A stretch of DNA of 64,000 nucleotides from Geminicoccus roseus DSM 18922 (GTDB lineage: Bacteria > Pseudomonadota > Alphaproteobacteria > Geminicoccales > Geminicoccaceae), in assembly GCF_000427665.1 (NCBI RefSeq), contig NZ_KE386572.1, positions 1,405,117 through 1,469,116 of the forward strand. Reading direction: 5' to 3'. Under the pieces are notes generated by a model that searched no databases, was not told the origin of the DNA, and worked only from the letters and a program-made list of their open reading frames with translations. Position numbers and translations under genes: made by a program. Positions 26,085-33,634 of this stretch are shown here, one piece after another (position 1 is the stretch's first letter; the number at the start of each line of letters is the position of its first letter).

Positions 26085-26926
26085 CGATGCCGGGCCGCCT
26101 CGTCCATCAGGGCGCGCACCCGGTCTACCTCGACCTCGTTCCACCAGACCCCGTCCCGCTTGAGCGAGCTGGCTACGATGGCGCCGCTGGCATGTCTGAG
26201 GATGTTGCCGATGTTCGCGATGGTGGCCCCCGAACCGGTGAGGACCGGCAGGCTGGTGGCGGCGCGGATCTCGGCGATCTCGGTCTTGCTGGCGGCATCG
26301 CCGGTGCGCTGCCCGGTCGCGATCACCACGTCGGCACCCGACCACTCCACGTCGCGGGTCAGCTCCGCCACCGACCGGTCGCCCGTGATCGCATGGGCGC
26401 CGTGCTTCACGTGGCTGTCCGCGAAGATCCGAATCGAGGTCGCCGCCAGCGCCTTGCGGTAGCGCAGCGCCTGCGCGGCCGGCCCCTCGATGATCCCCTC
26501 GTTGGCGACATAGGCATTGGCCCACTGGTTGACCCGGACGAAGCCCGCCCCGGCGGCGGTGGCCACGGCCAGGGCGACCTCGGCGGCGTTGGCCAGCACG
26601 TTGATGCCGGTGGACAGGCCGCTGGCCCGGATCACCCGCTCGGTGGCGATCGCCATGCAGGCGGCGGTTTCCGGACCGATCCGGTCAGGCTTCAGGAACG
26701 GAATGTCGCCATGGTTCTCGACGATCAGTCCGTGCACGCCTCCCTGCGCGTAGGCTTCGGCGTCGCGCACCGCCCGCTCGTAGACCGCCTGCACCGGGCC
26801 GCCATCATGCTCTGGCGCCCCCGGGAGCGGAAGGAGATGCACCACGCCGATCACCACGCCGCTCGACCGGCCGAACAGCTTCTCCAGGGCATGGTCGCGA
26901 GGACGGACAACGGGCGTGCTGGACAT
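26081..26926 (-). CDS. BtpA/SgcQ family TIM-barrel protein
   Basis: 281 residues of the BtpA/SgcQ family (PF03437), a phosphate-binding TIM barrel named for a photosystem I biogenesis factor but found in sugar operons such as E. coli sgc. VVIGVVHLLPLPGAPEHDG at the start, GLIVENHGDIPF, GFVRVNQWANAYVANEGIIEG and a C-terminal PVLTGSGATIANIG phosphate-binding-type loop are family features. ATG 26926 is used rather than GTG 26929 because AGGA is spaced eight bases before. First gene of the operon; its chemistry is unproven, perhaps an isomerase or aldolase step. Confidence 0.9.
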   Translation of the reverse strand: MSSTPVVRPRDHALEKLFGRSSGVVIGVVHLLPLPGAPEHDGGPVQAVYERAVRDAEAYAQGGVHGLIVENHGDIPFLKPDRIGPETAACMAIATERVIRASGLSTGINVLANAAEVALAVATAAGAGFVRVNQWANAYVANEGIIEGPAAQALRYRKALAATSIRIFADSHVKHGAHAITGDRSVAELTRDVEWSGADVVIATGQRTGDAASKTEIAEIRAATSLPVLTGSGATIANIGNILRHASGAIVASSLKRDGVWWNEVEVDRVRALMDEAARHR

Positions 26927-26940
26927 CACAGAGATCCTGA

Positions 26941-26953
26941 TTGAAACGGTTCA
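26941..26953. promoter_or_regulatory. LacI-type operator-like site upstream of the sugar operon
   Basis: TTGAAACGGTTCA, 15 bases before the first start codon of the operon. Arms TGAAAC/GGTTCA are near-symmetric and share the TTGAAACG core with the site at 24058. Position is right for repression of the whole operon by the HTH-kinase fusion or another LacI-type protein. Confidence 0.6.
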
Positions 26954-27059
26954 TGCTGTTCCTGCCCATGTATCACCTCTGCCTGCCGTCGTCGTGAGGG
27001 TTGGACGGGAGGGATGATCGGCGTAGCGTCGCATCAACGACCGTTTGCGGGCGACCCCC

Positions 27060-29186
27060 ATGTGGCTTCGTGCGATCCTCCCACTGGCTTGCGCCGTTTT
27101 CCTGCTCGTTCCGACTACACCCCCGGCAACGGCAGAGGTGGTCCTGGACGGATCGGTGGGCAGCCGCGGCCGGCTGACCCTGAACGGGCAGGACGTCCGC
27201 ATCACGCCGGACATGGGGACGATCCGCGGCTCCAACCTGTTCCACAGCTTTGACAAGTTCGGCGTGCCTAAGGGCGATGCCGTGACGTTCGAAGGCCCCT
27301 CCGGGCTCGACAACGTGATCGGCCGGGTGACTGGCCCGGATGCTTCCCAGATCCACGGCACGCTGCGCTCCACCGTGCCGGAAGCCGGCCTTTGGCTGCT
27401 CAACCCGAACGGACTGGTGGTCGGGAAGGGTGCCCAGATCGACGTGCCGGCATCCCTGCATCTTTCCACCGCCGACGAGTTGCGCTTCGAGGACGGCAGC
27501 GTGTTCAGCGCCCGAGACCTGCCCGGCAGCACGCTGACCGCCGCCAGCCCGCGGGCGTTCGGCTTCCTGGGCGGGCCGATCGGCAAGCTTGCCGTCGAGG
27601 CGCCGGAGATCAACGTCGTGGGCGGGATCCTCTCCCTCACCGGCGGCGAGATCACCATCGACGGCAGCCAGATCGGGGTCCTGGGCGTGGTGCTGATCGG
27701 CGCCCAGGCCAGTGCCGGCGAGATTTCACTCATCGCCCCCGGTGCCGCGGCTCGCGACGGCGACGTATCGATCAGCAACGGCGCCCGGATCGCGGCCGTC
27801 CTGCCGCTTGCCGGAACGACCGTGCGCCTGGAGGCTGGCCAGTTGCTGCTGGATCGTGCCCAGATCGAGTCGATATCCTTCATGGACGCGAACGATCCCG
27901 CCGCCGAAGCGATCGGACTGGATCTGGCCGCGCAGACGGTGGTGCTCATCGGGGACAGCGGCCGTGCCGGCGGGATCGTCTCCACGACACTAGGGTCGGG
28001 CAAGGCTCCCTACCTGAAGATCGGGGCCACCGAGCTGACCGTGGATGGTGCATCCCTGGGGAGCAGCCCCGGCCTCGGCAATGGCACCGCTGGAGACGTG
28101 ACGATCCAGGCGGACCGGATCCTCCTCACCAGGAATGCGCAGGTGGGAACCCCGGCCCTGCTTGCCAGCGGCTCGGGAGCCGGTGGCACCACCCGGATCA
28201 CGGCCGGGGACAGCCTGACCATGACGGAGGGCGCTGCCATCAACAGCGTCACCGCCAGCAATGTCGACGCCGGCGACGTGGTGCTGGATGTCGGTACCCT
28301 CACGGTCACCGACGGGTCCATCGGCACGGCCAGCTTCGGCAGCGGCGGGGCCGCCGGCTCGGTCACGATCCGGGCGAAGGGCGAGGTCATCTTTTCGGGA
28401 CAGGCCTCGATCCTGAGCCTGGTCCTGGGAGATGCGAGGGGCGGCGACATCCGGATCGACGCGGCCGGACTGACGCTGGACCAGGGCGCCATCATCGCGA
28501 CCTCCAGTGCCGGCTCCGGCACCGCCGGATCGGTCGGGGTCCAGGCCGGCACGGTCAGCATCGGCAAAGGGGGGCGGATCAGCGCGGATGCCGGCGGCAG
28601 CGGCGATGCCGGCGAGATCGTGATCCGGGCAAACCGGGACCTTTCCCTGGACGGCGGCGTGATCTCGACGGGCTCGGCCGCTTCATCGGGAGGCACCGTC
28701 GCGATCGCGGCCGGCCAGCGCGTCGTGATCGAGAACGGCGGCGAGATCCTGACCACCATCCTGGGCGGGCAGGATGGCGAGCAGGCCGGGTCGATCGTGA
28801 TTTCGGGACCGGGCGGCAGCCGGACCGGCACGGTGACCCTGGATGCCAGTTCCCGGATTGTCGCGAACGCCCCCAACGTCGGAGATGGCGGCACCATCCG
28901 GATCCTGGCCGACGGGCTGATCGCCCGGCCCGGCCAGATCGACGCTTCGGCCCGGCAGGGCAATGCCGGCACGGTCGCCAGCACCGCCCCCCAGACGAAC
29001 ATCGTGTCGAGCTTTGCCGGCCTGGATGCCCAGGTGGCGCCATCCGACCGCCTGCTCGCCACGTCCTGCGATGCCCGGGATGTCGCCTCCAGCCTGATCG
29101 TGGGTGCGGTCCAGACCGGCGGGTCCGGCTTCGACCCGGATCGTCCGCTGGGAAGCGAGGCTGCCGGGCCTGGCTGCGATCCCTAG
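27060..29186 (+). CDS. Two-partner-secretion exoprotein (filamentous-haemagglutinin N-domain, TpsA)
   Basis: 708 residues: signal peptide to about 25 (MWLRAILPLACAVFLLVPTT), then a TPS/haemagglutination-activity domain of beta-helix type with the conserved LLNPNGLVVGKGAQ motif near residue 118. Repeated beta-strand turns rich in Gly, Ser, Thr and Asp (for example GTAGDVTIQAD, GAAGSVTIRAK) form a right-handed helix to about 640. The C-terminus (SCDARDVASSLIVGAVQTGG...PDRPL, ending GCDP) has the Cys pair and SSxxxxGxGG pattern seen in CHAT-linked exoproteins. Exported through the TpsB gene at 31949. ATG 27060 is favoured over TTG 27045 for its signal peptide. Confidence 0.88.
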   Translation: MWLRAILPLACAVFLLVPTTPPATAEVVLDGSVGSRGRLTLNGQDVRITPDMGTIRGSNLFHSFDKFGVPKGDAVTFEGPSGLDNVIGRVTGPDASQIHGTLRSTVPEAGLWLLNPNGLVVGKGAQIDVPASLHLSTADELRFEDGSVFSARDLPGSTLTAASPRAFGFLGGPIGKLAVEAPEINVVGGILSLTGGEITIDGSQIGVLGVVLIGAQASAGEISLIAPGAAARDGDVSISNGARIAAVLPLAGTTVRLEAGQLLLDRAQIESISFMDANDPAAEAIGLDLAAQTVVLIGDSGRAGGIVSTTLGSGKAPYLKIGATELTVDGASLGSSPGLGNGTAGDVTIQADRILLTRNAQVGTPALLASGSGAGGTTRITAGDSLTMTEGAAINSVTASNVDAGDVVLDVGTLTVTDGSIGTASFGSGGAAGSVTIRAKGEVIFSGQASILSLVLGDARGGDIRIDAAGLTLDQGAIIATSSAGSGTAGSVGVQAGTVSIGKGGRISADAGGSGDAGEIVIRANRDLSLDGGVISTGSAASSGGTVAIAAGQRVVIENGGEILTTILGGQDGEQAGSIVISGPGGSRTGTVTLDASSRIVANAPNVGDGGTIRILADGLIARPGQIDASARQGNAGTVASTAPQTNIVSSFAGLDAQVAPSDRLLATSCDARDVASSLIVGAVQTGGSGFDPDRPLGSEAAGPGCDP

Positions 29187-29788
29187 CCGGCCGGCTGTCG
29201 CAGCCAGTTGGCTGCCGGGGAGAGGCCGACCTCGTCCAGCAGCAGGGCGCGCGTTGCGGGATCGGCCAGATCGAACGCGTCGATCCAGTAGCCTTCGGCC
29301 GCCGCTGCCCGGGCATCGTCGAACCCGGCATGGGGCTGGTAGCGCAAGGTCCCGCGGGCCGACAGGTCGGCTGTCCGCATGGTCGGATCGGGCACCAGGG
29401 TCGCGGCGAACACGTAATCGGTGGACGGATCCAGGCTGACGCCCTGCTCGGCCAGGGCCAGCCGGTGGACCCCGGCCCCGGCACCGCGCTTCATGACCTG
29501 CTGCAGGACGGGGGCAGCGGCGCCCACGGGCGTGAGGCTGAGATCGATGCGCAGGCCGGATGCGCGCGACAGGAACCAGTAGAGGTCAGGCTGCGCGGTC
29601 GCCGCGAGGGCTGTCTCCTCGCTCAGCAGAACCATGGGCGCCGGCTTGTCCGCGACCGACCGGGTGCCGCCCTGGATCCGGGTCTTGGGCGCACCGAAGC
29701 GCTTGAGCAGCCCGGCATCGGCGGCATGGGCAGCACCGCTGCCCAGCAACAGCAAGGCGGAAGCCAGGATCTGCCTGCGGCCGATCAT
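29183..29788 (-). CDS. DUF928-family exported protein
   Basis: 201 residues with a signal peptide (about 1-22, LLLLGSGAAHA). The mature part matches the DUF928 pattern: PKTRIQGGTRS near the start, PMVLLSEETALAATAQPDLYWFLS, and the late WIDAFDLADPATRALLLDEVGL that closes the family. DUF928 proteins occur with CHASE2 cyclases, CHAT proteins and TPS exoproteins, especially in cyanobacteria. GGAGG stands eight bases before ATG 29788. It is 3 bases after the cyclase gene, hence one transcript, and converges on the exoprotein with a four-base overlap. Confidence 0.85.
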   Translation of the reverse strand: MIGRRQILASALLLLGSGAAHAADAGLLKRFGAPKTRIQGGTRSVADKPAPMVLLSEETALAATAQPDLYWFLSRASGLRIDLSLTPVGAAAPVLQQVMKRGAGAGVHRLALAEQGVSLDPSTDYVFAATLVPDPTMRTADLSARGTLRYQPHAGFDDARAAAAEGYWIDAFDLADPATRALLLDEVGLSPAANWLRQPAG

Positions 29789-29791
29789 CGT

Positions 29792-31798
29792 TCAAACCTC
29801 CAGCGGACCGGGCGAGGGGCCCAGGATCCGGAACACCGATACCGGCCGGGTCTTGCCCTTCAGGGGCAGGGTCCCAACGGGGGTGGCGGGCACATGCCCG
29901 TCCAGATGCCGCAGGGTAGATTCGGAGATCAGGATGCGACAGTGATCTTCGTCACCCGGAAATGTCGGCCCCGACCAGCTTTCCAGGCGAGCCGCCGTGT
30001 TCACGGTATCACCCAGGATCGTGTACTGCAGACGCGCCTTTCCACCGATCGCGCCCGCGACGAGAGGCCCGGTATGGATCCCGATCCGGATGGCGATGCC
30101 CGGCCGGCCGCTGCGGATCAGTTCGGCGGAAAGCAGCGGCAGGCGCCGGCGGACCGCGAGCGCGGCCGCGACAGCGGCGCGGGCGTCGGCGGCTTCCCCG
30201 GCCGGGTCGGTGCGGGGGATCGGCACGCCGAAGGCCGCCATCATGCCGTCGCCCATGAAATCGGCGACGATGCCGCCCTGCTCGGCGATGCAGTCGACCA
30301 TCAGCGCGTGGAAAGCCTCCAGCCAGTCCAGCAGCTCGGCCGGGCTCATGGCCTCGGAGACCGTGGTGAAGCCCCGTATGTCGGAGAACAGCACGCTCGC
30401 CACCATTGATTGCGGGGCCGGCCGGCCGTCCCGCATCAGGCGGTCGCGGCTGGCCCACAGCGTGTCGGCGACCGAAGGGGGCAGATAGGTCCGGAACAGG
30501 CCCGCCATGCGGGCCCGCTGGCGTCGCTCCCGCGAGGCCACGAGCACGAAGGCTAGCACCGCCGACAGGATCCAACCTGACAGCGACGGAACCCAGGCAA
30601 TCCACCAGCCGGCCGAGAAGGCAGCCAGCGCCGCGGCAGGCCACACCAGGCATCCCAGCATCAGGACCGGCAGGCTGACGAGGGGGCGGGCGATCAGGCC
30701 GCCGACGGCCGCTCCGCTGAAGGAGGCGAGGGCCAGCGCTGCGACCCACGACGCAGCCGGAGCCGGAGCCAGCGCCGGCACCTGGCCGCGGGCCTCCATC
30801 AGGAGCTGGGCGGCCAGCTGGGCATGGGCTTCGACCCCGAACACGGTGCGGCCGGGAAGCGCGGACTTGGAAGCCCGGCCCAGGATCGGCGAGGTGACCA
30901 TGTCGCCTACGCTGCGGGCGGTAGCCCCGACCAGCACGATCCTGCCACGGACAAGATCCGGATCGACCCGGTCGTCGAGGAGGTCGGCCAGGCGCAGCAT
31001 CGGCAGTTCCGCCACCGGCCAGCTTGCCAGGAACTCGTAGCCGCCGCCTGCCATGTCCGATCCGGCATAAGGCCCGGCCCCGACCGCCAACGGCGGCACC
31101 GCGCGCCGCCCGAGCGGCATCACGTCGTCCGCCACCGGCCCCTCCGGCACCAGCTCCTCGCCCGCGGTCGCGACACGCACGAGCGCCGCGGCGAGCGACC
31201 ACAGGCCCAGGACCGGTTCGGCAACTTCCGGATCGGGAAAGACATCGCCCAGGATGCCGCGGCGCAGGACGTCGTCCTCGTCCGGCACCAGGGTGGGAGA
31301 GGCGACCCGGTCGATCTCGGGCGAGGCCAGCCGCGTCAGCCGTTCCGGCAGCTCGAAGCGGAATGTGTCGAGGATCAGCACGACATTCGGGGTGGCTTCA
31401 AGGCGCGCCACCAGCCGGTCGGTCTCGGCGGGATCCGCCACCGCTCCCAGCGGGCCTACCGGCCGGTCGCCACGAAAGAAATCCAGGCCGATCGCGGCGG
31501 GTTCGAGCCGGGCCAGCTTCTCCACCACCTCCATCACCACCTGGTCCGGCAGCGGCCAGTCGAACGCCACCTTGTCGCGGCTGTCGATGCCCAGCACCAC
31601 CACCCCTGGATCGGGGCGGTCCGGGAGCTGCCTGGCAAGCGTGACGATCAGGTCGTAGCCGGCGAGTTCGACGGGCCGCAGCACGCCCACCTGCCGCAGC
31701 AGGATGGTCGCGCCGAGCGAGAGCAGCGCGATGAGCAGGAGAATGACGAACGGCCCGATCTCGAGACGTCGTTCACGGGACGCGGGCGCAGCCGGCAT
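29792..31798 (-). CDS. CHASE2-domain adenylate/guanylate cyclase
   Basis: 668 residues: an N-terminal membrane helix (about 14-34), a CHASE2 extracytoplasmic sensor (about 35-330, including LGIDSRDKVAF and GRIVLVGATARSVGD), two or three helices (about 355-430), then a class III nucleotide cyclase. Metal-binding Asp473 (FSDIRGFTTV) and Asp517 (FMGDGMMAAFG) are present and 44 apart as usual; GDTVNTAARLE supplies the Asn/Arg transition-state motif. So a second messenger (cAMP or cGMP) is likely made on sensing an outside signal. It forms an operon with the DUF928 gene. Confidence 0.93.
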   Translation of the reverse strand: MPAAPASRERRLEIGPFVILLLIALLSLGATILLRQVGVLRPVELAGYDLIVTLARQLPDRPDPGVVVLGIDSRDKVAFDWPLPDQVVMEVVEKLARLEPAAIGLDFFRGDRPVGPLGAVADPAETDRLVARLEATPNVVLILDTFRFELPERLTRLASPEIDRVASPTLVPDEDDVLRRGILGDVFPDPEVAEPVLGLWSLAAALVRVATAGEELVPEGPVADDVMPLGRRAVPPLAVGAGPYAGSDMAGGGYEFLASWPVAELPMLRLADLLDDRVDPDLVRGRIVLVGATARSVGDMVTSPILGRASKSALPGRTVFGVEAHAQLAAQLLMEARGQVPALAPAPAASWVAALALASFSGAAVGGLIARPLVSLPVLMLGCLVWPAAALAAFSAGWWIAWVPSLSGWILSAVLAFVLVASRERRQRARMAGLFRTYLPPSVADTLWASRDRLMRDGRPAPQSMVASVLFSDIRGFTTVSEAMSPAELLDWLEAFHALMVDCIAEQGGIVADFMGDGMMAAFGVPIPRTDPAGEAADARAAVAAALAVRRRLPLLSAELIRSGRPGIAIRIGIHTGPLVAGAIGGKARLQYTILGDTVNTAARLESWSGPTFPGDEDHCRILISESTLRHLDGHVPATPVGTLPLKGKTRPVSVFRILGPSPGPLEV

Positions 31799-31948
31799 TC
31801 GCTCAGTCCGGGGTAGGAACTGATCTGGATCTAGCGCTACGTGGAGTTGACCGCGAGCAGGATCCGGCAAGACGAAGCGACAAGGGTACTGGCGCCGGCA
31901 GCTGGGTCGGCTATGCCATCCGGAGATCCTCTCGCGGGAATGGCGGGA

Positions 31949-33634
31949 ATGGGGCGATTGGACCTTGATCGTGCCAGGCGCGCCTGGAGATGGTTGCTGC
32001 TGCTTCTGGCTTTCTCTGTCGGCACGGGTTCCGCACAGGCAAGCGCGGAACCCGTGATCCCGGTAGACCGGATCGAGCTGCATTACTCGCCGGCCATGGC
32101 GGACCCGCCGATCGGCCGGGCCGACCTGGCCGATCTTCTCAGCGCCTACGAGGGACGCAGCGTCACCACGGGCGAGCTGATCGAGCTGCGCGACGCCATC
32201 ACTGCCCTTCATGTCGAGCGCGGCTATGTCAATTCCGGCGCGGTGATCGCCGCGCAGGACCTGCGCGACAGGGTGCTGGACATCGAGATCGTGCTGGGCA
32301 CCCTGGGGGAGGTGGCGGTAACCGGCACCTTCGCGCTTGATCCCTCCTATGTGGAAGAGCGGATCAGGCTGGCGGCCGGCACGCCCTTCAACCTGAACGC
32401 GCTGCGCGAACGTTTGCAGATCATGCTGCGCGATCCTGCGATCGCCGCGATCGACGCCAATCTTCTGCCAGGCGACCGGCAGGGCGTGGCGCGGCTGGAG
32501 GTCGTGGTCGAGGAACAGCCGCCGCTGACGGTGGACGCCTCCCTGGCGAACGACCAGGCTCCCTCAGTGGGCTCGCTGCAGCTGGACACGACGGCGATCT
32601 GGTCGAGCCTGTCGGGTGCCGGAGATCCGCTCTGGCTGGAGGCGGACGCCTCGGCAGGATCCTACAGCGTGGAGCTGGGCTATGAGCGGCCGGTGACGGC
32701 GACCGATCTGCGCCTGCGGATCGTGGCCGACTATGCCGATGCCCGGGTCATCGAGGACCCGTTCGACGACCTGGACATCGAGAGCCGCTCGGCCGGGCTG
32801 GAGGTGGGAGCCTCCTATCCTGTTTATCGGTCGCCCCTGGATGACGTGCTGCTCGACCTGTCGCTGGAGCGACGCCGGGGCGAGAGCTTTCTTCTGGGCG
32901 ACGGCTTCTCGTTTGCCCCCGGCACCAAGGACGGGGTCAGCGACGTGACCGCGCTGCGCTTTGCCCAGACCTGGCGCCGACAGGATCGCCAGTTCGCCAT
33001 CGCCGCGCAGTCGATCTTCAGTTTCGGCCTGGAAGCGCTTGGCTCCTCCGATCGGTGCGAGGACGCCGCGGGCTTCCGCCAGCCCTGCAGCGACTTCTTC
33101 ACCTGGCAGGCGCAGGTCGAGGCGGTGCTGCTGCCGTTCGTCAGCCATCCGGACTGGATCGTCGCCGACCACCAGATCGCCCTGCGTGCCGGAGGGCAGC
33201 TGGCTGCCGACCCGCTGCTGCCGTCCGAGCAGTTCACAGTTGGCGGGATCGACACCGTGCGCGGGTACCGGGAGAATGCGCTGGTGCGCGACAGCGGATG
33301 GTTCGCCTCCCTGGAATACCGGATCCCGGTTGGTCGGCTGCCGATCGGGGCCCTGCAGCGTGGCATCGATGACGGGCTGGTCGAGTTGATCCCGTTCATC
33401 GATGCCGGGGGCGGGCAGGACAAGCAGCTGAGCCAGCTCACCAACGACACGATCGCCAGTGCGGGCATCGGGGTCCGCTGGCGCCCTTCGACCGATCTCG
33501 ACATGGCATTGTATGTCGCCCAGCCGTTCGAGGGTCGCCCCGACGACAGCAACGACCTGCAGGACCTGGGCATTCATTTCCGGATCAACTTCGGCATCTG
33601 GCCATGGCCGTTCGCACCGGCAGGAAGAGGCTGA
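31949..33634 (+). CDS. ShlB/FhaC/HecB-family TpsB outer-membrane transporter
   Basis: 561 residues: signal peptide with RRAWRWLLLLLAFSVGTGSAQA, POTRA region from about 35 (VIPVDRIELHYS) to 190, then a 16-strand barrel ending in the aromatic-rich RINFGIWPWPF. The family L6-loop motif is DTVRGYREN near 430. It exports the TpsA exoprotein encoded at 27060. The start is uncertain: ATG 31949 follows GGCGGGA, with in-frame ATGs at 31940 and 31913 and a GTG at 31841. The stop TGA overlaps the CHAT gene start (TGATG), so the transporter and CHAT gene are coupled. Confidence 0.9.
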   Translation: MGRLDLDRARRAWRWLLLLLAFSVGTGSAQASAEPVIPVDRIELHYSPAMADPPIGRADLADLLSAYEGRSVTTGELIELRDAITALHVERGYVNSGAVIAAQDLRDRVLDIEIVLGTLGEVAVTGTFALDPSYVEERIRLAAGTPFNLNALRERLQIMLRDPAIAAIDANLLPGDRQGVARLEVVVEEQPPLTVDASLANDQAPSVGSLQLDTTAIWSSLSGAGDPLWLEADASAGSYSVELGYERPVTATDLRLRIVADYADARVIEDPFDDLDIESRSAGLEVGASYPVYRSPLDDVLLDLSLERRRGESFLLGDGFSFAPGTKDGVSDVTALRFAQTWRRQDRQFAIAAQSIFSFGLEALGSSDRCEDAAGFRQPCSDFFTWQAQVEAVLLPFVSHPDWIVADHQIALRAGGQLAADPLLPSEQFTVGGIDTVRGYRENALVRDSGWFASLEYRIPVGRLPIGALQRGIDDGLVELIPFIDAGGGQDKQLSQLTNDTIASAGIGVRWRPSTDLDMALYVAQPFEGRPDDSNDLQDLGIHFRINFGIWPWPFAPAGRG

